A stretch of DNA of 59,942 nt, taken from contig JALOAC010000015.1 of NCBI GenBank assembly GCA_023228985.1, forward strand, positions 1-59,942, in the 5' to 3' direction. Shown one piece after another: positions 53,768 to 59,942 of this stretch (position 1 is its first letter; each line of letters starts with the position of its first letter). Source of the stretch: Thiopseudomonas sp. Lineage in GTDB: Bacteria; Pseudomonadota; Gammaproteobacteria; Pseudomonadales; Pseudomonadaceae. Under the pieces are notes generated by a model that had not been told where the DNA came from, ran no database searches, and saw only the letters and a program-made list of their open reading frames with translations. A program made the position numbers and the translations under genes.

Positions 53768-56395
53768 ATGAAGCTCTTTAAGCGCAAGACCAAAGATACG
53801 CAAGATGCGGACGTTGTCGCGCCGGTAAAAATAAAAAAACCGCAAAACAACACTCATCTACTCGTAGGCCTGTTTTTAAGCATAGTGGGCATCGCCGGTG
53901 CGTCCGCACTACTATTCTGGTCACAAATGGAAGCGGAACAGCATGAGAAGCAAAAATACACCCACGCTTGGTCAGAAGCTTTTTTAGCCAGCGTCAAACA
54001 AAGCGTTAACTTAATTAATAACGATGCCCAAGCCATTGCCGAAAACCCTGCCGTAATCGCAGCGTTAAACGCCCAGGACGAGCAAGCCATACAGATTCTT
54101 GCCCAGCAGCTGAGCTATCGAGCCAACGTAGTTGATTTGTTTATCAGTCCACGCGGTCAAGCAGCCTTAGACAATCAACGAGCAGCGCCAATCAATTACG
54201 CCGCCCTAGAGCTTATCAATAGCGCTGAAAGCGGTAATAAACCTGCGCCTGAGTTTTTAATTGCTGATGGCAAGCGCTATATCTACAAAGCTACAGCTGT
54301 ACTTGATCCCACAAGCAAACGCGCAATTGGTGCCGTATTAGTAACCTATGATGCAGCACTGCTAAGCACAACCTTACCGAATCTCAACACCAACGATCTG
54401 CAAATCAGCTTGAAACAAAAACTGCCCAGCGCTCCTGAGCTGACTATTGCCAGCAAAGGGCAATCACTCAGTAGCTCCACTACGCAAAACCTAGCTACAG
54501 CTCATCCGCAGTGGACCTTGAGCCTTACTCAGGCAGTCGAGCCATTAACCAGCAATGCCAATTTTATTTTTTCGGCTCTGGCCCTGCTCATTGCGCTATT
54601 GAGCAGTTTAGCTGCTTTATTTATCGCCTATTTCGGCTTACGCACACAAATTAATAAAGACTGCCATCAATTCAGCCAACTACTACAAGACTGGCAAATG
54701 GGCAAAAGTTTTAATACGGAAAATCTACGCACACCAGCCTTGCAGGCTTTGGCTGTCTCGCTATCACAAACGACGGCGCAAAGAAGGAATCAAGCTCCTG
54801 CAGCTAGCAAGCCCGAACCGCTACCGGCAGCGCCTATATCCAATGAGCTCTTTGACGCCAGCGAAACAACACCCACAGCAGCAAACCTAATGGGCTCGCA
54901 CGAGGCTTTACAGACTGACATCCTAGAAGAAGATGAAATTTTAGACATCGACATCTTAGATGAAGAGTTAGATCCTTTTGGCTTAAACCAACCTGTTAGT
55001 AGCTCCTTTGATTTAACCCAACAGAGTGTCGTCAGTGGCATCTTTCGTGCCTACGACATTCGCGGCATTGTCGACGAGACACTCACCAGCGATACCGCCT
55101 ACTGGATTGGTCGTGCGGTGGGCGCAGAAAGTATTCATCAAGGCCAGCCCGCTGTTGCTGTAGCGCGTGACGGTCGCCTGTCCGGCCCTGAGTTAAGCGA
55201 GTCACTGATTCAAGGATTGGTGGAAGCCGGCTGTGAGGTGACTGACTTAGGCATGGTGCCTACGCCCGTACTGTATTTTGCCACCCACACGCTGCCAGCG
55301 ACGACCGGCGTTATGGTGACCGGCAGTCATAATCCGGCCAACTATAATGGCTTTAAGATTGTTATTGACGGTGAAACCTTAGCGAACGAGCGCATCACTG
55401 CGCTGTATCAGCGGATTAAAGACCATGACCTCTCTACGGGTTCTGGCCGTGTCGAACAGCTAGATATTCTACCGGCCTACCTTGAGCGTATCTGCAGTGA
55501 TGTTGCTTTAGCTAAACCCTTAAAAATAGTTATCGATTGCGGTAATGGCGTAGCGGGAGTTATCGCGCAGGAGTTATTTGAAGGCTTAGGCTGTGAAGTG
55601 GTGCCATTATTTTGCGAAGTTGATGGAAATTTCCCCAATCACCACCCAGATCCTGGCAAACCAGAAAACTTGCACCAACTGATCATGGCCGTGCAGCAGC
55701 ATCAAGCTAATTTGGGTATTGCCTTTGATGGCGACGCCGACCGTCTGGGCGTGATAACCAACACCGGGCAAATTATTTTTGCAGATCGTTTAATGATGCT
55801 ACTGGCTAAAGACGTGGTTTCACGCAATCCCGGCGCTGACATCATCTTTGACGTCAAGTGCTCGCGCCGCCTACCCGCACTGATCAGCGGCTATGGGGGT
55901 CGCCCGATAATGTGGAAAACCGGTCATTCACTGATGAAAGCCAAGCTTAAACAAACCGGTGCGTTGTTGGCCGGTGAAATGAGTGGGCATATTTTCTACA
56001 AAGAGCGTTGGTACGGTTTTGACGATGGCCTGTATAGCGCCGCTCGTTTGCTAGAAATCATCGCGCTGGATACTCGTACTAGCGAACAAATATTTGCCGC
56101 TTTCCCCACTAGCCACTCAACCCCAGAGCTGGCAATTAATGTTACGGATGAAAGCAAATTTAAAATTATTGACAAGCTACTCAGCACCGCACAATGGGGT
56201 GAAGGCAAGGTAAACACCTTAGATGGCGTGCGCGTTGACTACCCAAAGAACTGGGGCTTAGTGCGTGCATCCAACACTACCCCAACATTGGTGCTGCGTT
56301 TTGAAGGTGATACCGAAGCAGAACTGCAAAAAATAATAGAAATTTTCCGTACTCAACTGTTAGCAATTGACCCTACTTTGCAATGGCCTTTTTAG
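53768..56395 (+). CDS. algC: phosphomannomutase/phosphoglucomutase, long membrane-anchored form
   Basis: Makes mannose-1-P and glucose-1-P for LPS and exopolysaccharide. The 875-residue protein carries an N-terminal extension of about 412 residues: membrane segments at about 31-51 and 265-290 flanking a periplasmic sensor-like domain, then an acidic linker. The catalytic part starts near 421 (GIFRAYDIRG), with phosphoserine S520 in TGSHNPANYNG, metal loop DGDADRLG and sugar loop GEMSGH. S520 corresponds to S108 of the classical 463-residue AlgC. The long form agrees with current P. aeruginosa annotation. The role of the extension is not known. Confidence 0.95.
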   Translation: MKLFKRKTKDTQDADVVAPVKIKKPQNNTHLLVGLFLSIVGIAGASALLFWSQMEAEQHEKQKYTHAWSEAFLASVKQSVNLINNDAQAIAENPAVIAALNAQDEQAIQILAQQLSYRANVVDLFISPRGQAALDNQRAAPINYAALELINSAESGNKPAPEFLIADGKRYIYKATAVLDPTSKRAIGAVLVTYDAALLSTTLPNLNTNDLQISLKQKLPSAPELTIASKGQSLSSSTTQNLATAHPQWTLSLTQAVEPLTSNANFIFSALALLIALLSSLAALFIAYFGLRTQINKDCHQFSQLLQDWQMGKSFNTENLRTPALQALAVSLSQTTAQRRNQAPAASKPEPLPAAPISNELFDASETTPTAANLMGSHEALQTDILEEDEILDIDILDEELDPFGLNQPVSSSFDLTQQSVVSGIFRAYDIRGIVDETLTSDTAYWIGRAVGAESIHQGQPAVAVARDGRLSGPELSESLIQGLVEAGCEVTDLGMVPTPVLYFATHTLPATTGVMVTGSHNPANYNGFKIVIDGETLANERITALYQRIKDHDLSTGSGRVEQLDILPAYLERICSDVALAKPLKIVIDCGNGVAGVIAQELFEGLGCEVVPLFCEVDGNFPNHHPDPGKPENLHQLIMAVQQHQANLGIAFDGDADRLGVITNTGQIIFADRLMMLLAKDVVSRNPGADIIFDVKCSRRLPALISGYGGRPIMWKTGHSLMKAKLKQTGALLAGEMSGHIFYKERWYGFDDGLYSAARLLEIIALDTRTSEQIFAAFPTSHSTPELAINVTDESKFKIIDKLLSTAQWGEGKVNTLDGVRVDYPKNWGLVRASNTTPTLVLRFEGDTEAELQKIIEIFRTQLLAIDPTLQWPF

Positions 56396-56411
56396 TTTTT
56401 GGAGTAAATAA

Positions 56412-57308
56412 ATGACTTTAGATCGCGCCGCCGCTGCCCATGTTGCCGAAGTTCTATCCGAGGCATTGCCCTATATTCGTCGTTTTGTTGGCAAAACCTT
56501 GGTCATCAAATATGGCGGTCATGCCATGGAAAGCGAAGAGCTCAAAACCGGTTTTGCTCGTGACATCGTCCTGATGAAGGCTGTGGGGATTAACCCTGTG
56601 GTGGTACATGGTGGTGGCCCACAAATTGGTGAATTACTTAAGCGTCTCAGCATAGAAAGCCGCTTCGTAGATGGCATGCGCGTTACCGACGGGCAAACCA
56701 TGGACGTGGTGGAAATGGTGCTCGGTGGGCAGGTGAACAAATCCATCGTTAACCTCATCAACAGTCACGGCGGTAGCGCTATTGGTTTAACCGGTAAGGA
56801 TGCACGCCTAATTCGTGCGCGCAAGCTGCAAGTAACCCGACAAACCCCCGACATGACCAAACCAGAAATCATCGATATTGGTCAGGTGGGTGAAGTTTCC
56901 AGCATCAATACCGATTTGCTGCACATGCTGGTGCAGGGTGACTTTATTCCCGTCATTGCCCCCATCGGGGTCGGTGATAACGGCGAGTCTTATAACATTA
57001 ACGCTGACTTAGTAGCAGGTAAGGTTGCTGAGGCACTCTGCGCTGAGAAGCTGATGTTGCTGACCGATATTGCCGGTTTAATGGACAAGGAGGGTAATGT
57101 GCTGACCGGTCTAAACACCGAACAGGTTGATGAGCTGATTGCTGACGGCACTATTTATGGCGGCATGCTACCGAAAATCCGCTGCGCTCTGGATGCTGTA
57201 CAAACGGGCGTGCAAAGTGCGCACATTATTGATGGTCGCGTGCCTAACGCTGTGCTGTTGGAAATTTTTACTGATCACGGTGTCGGAACGCTGATCACCA
57301 ACGAATAA
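56412..57308 (+). CDS. argB: acetylglutamate kinase
   Basis: Second step of arginine synthesis, ATP-dependent. The 298-residue protein has VIKYGGHAM (31-39), VVVHGGGPQIG, the N-terminal helix of arginine-inhibited hexameric enzymes (residues 1-25: AAHVAEVLSEALPYIRRF), and NADLVAGKVAEAL. Arginine feedback is therefore expected. It ends at a terminator shared with the convergent KamA-like gene. Confidence 0.96.
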   Translation: MTLDRAAAAHVAEVLSEALPYIRRFVGKTLVIKYGGHAMESEELKTGFARDIVLMKAVGINPVVVHGGGPQIGELLKRLSIESRFVDGMRVTDGQTMDVVEMVLGGQVNKSIVNLINSHGGSAIGLTGKDARLIRARKLQVTRQTPDMTKPEIIDIGQVGEVSSINTDLLHMLVQGDFIPVIAPIGVGDNGESYNINADLVAGKVAEALCAEKLMLLTDIAGLMDKEGNVLTGLNTEQVDELIADGTIYGGMLPKIRCALDAVQTGVQSAHIIDGRVPNAVLLEIFTDHGVGTLITNE

Positions 57309-57324
57309 AAACTATCCAAACACA

Positions 57325-57364
57325 AAAAGGCCTAGACAGTTATTACACTGCCTAGGCCTTTTTT
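57325..57364. terminator. terminator between convergent argB and KamA-like genes
   Basis: AAAAAGGCCTAGACAG / CTGCCTAGGCCTTTTTT, a stem of about 13 bp with one mismatch, bounded by A- and T-runs, so effective in both directions. Confidence 0.93.
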
Positions 57365-57379
57365 ATGCGTAAACGTTAT

Positions 57380-58747
57380 TTATTCGTCGTACGCCACGGC
57401 TTGCATCGCATCGTACTCATCGGTAAAGAAAAACTTGTCTTCACCCAGAGCCGGTTTTAAGTCATCAAACCAAGTTGCATTCTCGTCATATTTAGCAAAG
57501 AAAATACGCTGCACCCAGTCCGGATTACGACCCTGAATAAAGCGTAAAGCAAACACTTTTTCGCCAGCAATTTCCACTACGCCTTGAATTTCAACCTTAC
57601 CCGGCCCCGCACTCATGGAAGGTCCACGTGCAGTACGCGCCAAACCTGACACCTGCTGAATCGCTTCGCGGTAAATCTCGTAGGTACGTATCAAAGGCAC
57701 TTCAAAGTAACGTTTCGCCCCTGTATCACGCTCAACAAACATATAGTACGGAATAATTCCTAAGCGAACTTGGGTATCCCACATGCGCGCCCACACGGCT
57801 GGGTCATCGTTAATGTGCTTTACTACCGGTGCTTGTGCACGAATCACCACGCCTGTATCACGAATACGGCGAATCGCTTCACGCACGATAGGGGTTTCCA
57901 TCTCACGCCAGTGGTTAAAGTGCGCCATTAAAGCCACATGCTTACCACCCTTAACCAAACGTTCAAACAGTGCTAGCAATTCATCGGCATCCGGATCGGT
58001 GACATAACGCTGCGGCCAGAAAGTCAGTGACTTAGTACCAATACGGATACTTTGCACGTGCTCCATCGATGGGTCCAGCATGCCTTCCAGATACCCTTTT
58101 AGGTGGTGGGTTTTCATCACCATAGGGTCGCCACCCGTGATCAGCACATCCGTTACATCTTTGTTCTGTGCCAAATAGGCATGCAGACTGCCCGCTTCAT
58201 TACTGGCAAATCTGAGCTCTTTATCACCGATAAACTGCGCCCAACGGAAACAGAAGGTACAGTAGCTATGACACACCTGACCCTGGCTGGGGAAAAACAG
58301 TACGGTTTCACGGTATTTGTGCTGCATGCCAGGCAGTGGCTCACCATCCAGGGTGGGCACATTCATTTCCTGCTGACCCGCTGGGTGCGGATTAAGCTTC
58401 TGGCGAATTTCATTGGCAATGGCGCTGATTTCACTGCGCTCTGCATCGCGCTGTAGAGCATCAGCCATGCGCTGATAGTCCTCGGGATACAGCATGCCAC
58501 GCTGCGGGAAGGTCAGTTGAAAAATCGGGTCGTTAGGTATATCGCTCCAATCAATCAACTCATCAATTACGTACTGGTTCACTCGAAAAGGCAGTACGTT
58601 GGCAACAACACGCATTTCAAAGCGCTGTTCTTCTGTTAATTTTTGTAGCGGTTTAATCTTGTCCAGTTGCCGCTCAGTATATACCTGAAATTTTGTGTTT
58701 TTCGTCAATGCCTCATCTGAGGCTATTATTTTTATAGCTTGATTCAT
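57380..58747 (-). CDS. KamA-family radical SAM aminomutase of uncertain substrate
   Basis: 455-residue member of the lysine 2,3-aminomutase family. Radical SAM cluster C159-x3-C163-x2-C166 (CHSYCTFC), LITGGDPM, and the PLP lysine K384 in SAGPGK. In lysine 2,3-aminomutase the substrate is held by Asp293 and Asp330 (YQCD and VDAPGGGGK). Gapless alignment from memory puts R340 and S377 at these places. A basic residue there is reminiscent of glutamate 2,3-aminomutase, which uses Lys and Asn. So lysine is unlikely as substrate; an acidic amino acid is possible. Too long for EpmB, which is about 340 residues. Neighbours give no clue. Confidence 0.82.
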   Translation of the reverse strand: MNQAIKIIASDEALTKNTKFQVYTERQLDKIKPLQKLTEEQRFEMRVVANVLPFRVNQYVIDELIDWSDIPNDPIFQLTFPQRGMLYPEDYQRMADALQRDAERSEISAIANEIRQKLNPHPAGQQEMNVPTLDGEPLPGMQHKYRETVLFFPSQGQVCHSYCTFCFRWAQFIGDKELRFASNEAGSLHAYLAQNKDVTDVLITGGDPMVMKTHHLKGYLEGMLDPSMEHVQSIRIGTKSLTFWPQRYVTDPDADELLALFERLVKGGKHVALMAHFNHWREMETPIVREAIRRIRDTGVVIRAQAPVVKHINDDPAVWARMWDTQVRLGIIPYYMFVERDTGAKRYFEVPLIRTYEIYREAIQQVSGLARTARGPSMSAGPGKVEIQGVVEIAGEKVFALRFIQGRNPDWVQRIFFAKYDENATWFDDLKPALGEDKFFFTDEYDAMQAVAYDE

Positions 58748-58873
58748 GGGTACTCTCCACTCTACGCAAGTGCATTACAGAAAACCTGCAGCAGCTATAA
58801 CAGCTGCACTTGCTTGGATTGGGTATCCCCCGTAGGGAAGACAATTACCTGGATATCAGGTAAAAAAATGTGG

Positions 58874-58898
58874 CCTAGGCAACTTTTGTTTGCCTAGT
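58874..58898 (-). terminator. hairpin with T-run between DUF4124 and KamA-like genes
   Basis: On the minus strand CTAGGCAAACAAAAGTTGCCTAG forms a 7- to 8-bp stem, and a T-run follows shortly after (complement of 58863-58869). It could terminate the DUF4124 transcript ahead of the KamA-like gene. The remaining gap (58748-59015) shows no gene. Confidence 0.55.
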
Positions 58899-59015
58899 GC
58901 GCCAAATACATGGGAATTTCCCACACAGCTCGGAACTACTCCGAAAAGGCACTCTTTTTTGCAAAAAGGTATGGAAGGGTAAGTTATTTTTTGCTAAGAC
59001 TCAATTTTTTTAGAC

Positions 59016-59603
59016 TTATTTTTTACCTAACAACTGCATAATGCGTTGTTTGTCTTGCGCAAAATCCCGCTCAATGTCTGCTTTTTGCAGGACATATTGC
59101 TCTATATCCCGTAAATATTTTGTTTCAGTTGTTTCGTGCTTATCAATTTCTTGCAAAACATCCTCTGGTACTTTTTTCCCAGAACGCTCCATATTAGCAG
59201 CTTTGCTCAACAATTGCGCTTTGTTGGATGTTACTGAATGTAGGTTGCCACGCACCAAAGCAATCAATCCATCGATTTCTACCAGCTTGCGATCACGCGC
59301 GCGCTCGACATCTTCCGGTGTGCTGTATAGCCGTAATAAATGACGATCGTACTGCGCTTGCTGCTTGGCTTCTTGCATCTGCTGCCGCTCTTGCGCCGTA
59401 GGTGCGCGAGGGACTGTACGAATCACCCGTCCGCGCTCATTTAAAACATCGTAACCATTACCAATATAATTTGGCGGCACACCTTGGCGGTTAATAACAG
59501 TGATGCCGTTGTCATCTACGTACCTGTAATACTCAACCGTCTGCGCACAGATCGGCATTCCCATTACCAATAAGGAAATGCCTACAATTTTTCTTAGCCT
59601 CAT
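59016..59603 (-). CDS. exported DUF4124 protein
   Basis: 195-residue protein with a signal peptide (cleavage after PICA, about residue 20) and an N-terminal DUF4124 domain (YYRYVDDNGITVINRQGVPP), followed by a long charged helical region (70-190) that may form coiled coil. Function unknown; such proteins lie beside pyrE in pseudomonads. It is 35 bp downstream of pyrE on the same strand and may be cotranscribed. Confidence 0.8.
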   Translation of the reverse strand: MRLRKIVGISLLVMGMPICAQTVEYYRYVDDNGITVINRQGVPPNYIGNGYDVLNERGRVIRTVPRAPTAQERQQMQEAKQQAQYDRHLLRLYSTPEDVERARDRKLVEIDGLIALVRGNLHSVTSNKAQLLSKAANMERSGKKVPEDVLQEIDKHETTETKYLRDIEQYVLQKADIERDFAQDKQRIMQLLGKK

Positions 59604-59638
59604 ACAACAACTCCCTAGCCAAAATATGCCGTCAACGT

Positions 59639-59942
59639 TTAGACAACACCGTACTGTTCCCGATAACGTTCAACTGCAGGTAAATACTTAATAAGCTCTG
59701 AATCTTTGGCTAAATATTCTAATACTTGTTTAAGCGATACGATACTGATCACCGGCATAGTAAAGTCACGCTCCACTTCCTGTATCGCCGACAGTTCACC
59801 CTTACCACGCTCTTGTCGGTCTAACGCTATCAATACGCCTGCGGCCTGTGCAGCTTGCTCGTTAATAATGTGCATTACTTCACGTATTGCTGTTCCCGCA
59901 GTGATTACATCATCAATAATCATCACCCGACCTTGCAGCGGC
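59639..59942 (-). CDS. pyrE: orotate phosphoribosyltransferase, C-terminal part
   Basis: Partial gene cut by the right edge; the N-terminus lies outside. The visible 100 codons include the PRPP-binding motif VMIIDDVITAGTA, then RQERGKGELSAIQEVERDF, which is characteristic of PyrE. Pyrimidine synthesis: orotate plus PRPP to OMP. The in-frame ATG at 59926 falls within the PRPP motif and is not the start. Confidence 0.95.
   Translation of the reverse strand, partial: PLQGRVMIIDDVITAGTAIREVMHIINEQAAQAAGVLIALDRQERGKGELSAIQEVERDFTMPVISIVSLKQVLEYLAKDSELIKYLPAVERYREQYGVV

Noticed and set aside
57380..58747. Calling the radical SAM protein lysine 2,3-aminomutase or EpmB
   Set aside because: Too long for EpmB, and the lysine-binding aspartates do not appear at the expected places.
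1..59942. CRISPR array, prophage or insertion sequence with transposase
   Set aside because: No regularly spaced repeats and no phage or transposase protein among the reading frames.

Overview
The window is chromosomal DNA from a member of the Pseudomonadaceae with lower GC than Pseudomonas aeruginosa (Thiopseudomonas/Denitrificimonas-like; the exact genus is an inference). The placement rests on recognisable proteins and gene orders: tyrS next to an rRNA promoter, M23 peptidase, anmK, erpA, argC, AAA ATPase, HIT, coq7, speD, a Vfr-type CRP protein, leuS-lptE-holA, and radC/coaBC-dut-algC-argB-pyrE with the long membrane-anchored AlgC. Almost the whole window is coding, and about 57 genes can be supported. 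No tRNA, CRISPR array, prophage or transposase gene was seen.

Layout. Positions 1-118 hold a minus-strand rRNA promoter and leader whose 16S gene lies beyond the left edge. Positions 178-9700 are housekeeping genes (tyrS, mepM-like, anmK, erpA, argC, hemJ, AAA ATPase, HIT, coq7, speD). Positions 10008-25833 form one molybdenum island: molybdate uptake (modABC), cofactor synthesis (moaA, moaB, moaC, moaD, moaE, mobA, two moeA), the regulator ModE, a methyltransferase and a DUF2478 protein of unknown role, and then a three-gene reductase operon. Positions 26040-30448 hold OsmC-like, vfr, a RegB/RegA (PrrBA/RoxSR) redox two-component pair and a SIMPL protein. Positions 30702-44486 are polyamine, translation, sulfur, envelope and gluconeogenic genes. 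Positions 44832-50160 hold ompW, a MATE exporter and a cyclase-FecR-secreted protein operon. Positions 50323-59942 are coaE, yacG, radC, coaBC, dut, algC, argB, a KamA-like radical SAM enzyme, a DUF4124 protein and the 3' part of pyrE.

How it works together. ModABC imports molybdate and is probably shut off by ModE at a clear inverted repeat next to the modA promoter. The moa/mob/moe genes build the bis-MGD cofactor, the TorD/DorD-type chaperone loads it into a DorA-type DMSO/TMAO reductase, and a membrane-anchored c-type cytochrome should deliver electrons. That cytochrome is the most unusual object in the window. Its C-terminal third is the monohaem domain of TorC/DorC, but the usual NapC/NirT tetrahaem quinol-oxidising half is replaced by a dihaem module of the AdhB / gluconate-dehydrogenase cytochrome c type. 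This implies a differently wired respiratory chain to an S- or N-oxide.

Other points of note are two copies of a MITE-like element (26718-26978 and 30497-30700), one lying between a good promoter candidate and vfr; a KamA homologue whose substrate-binding aspartates appear to be replaced; and an ANR/FNR box upstream of ompW.
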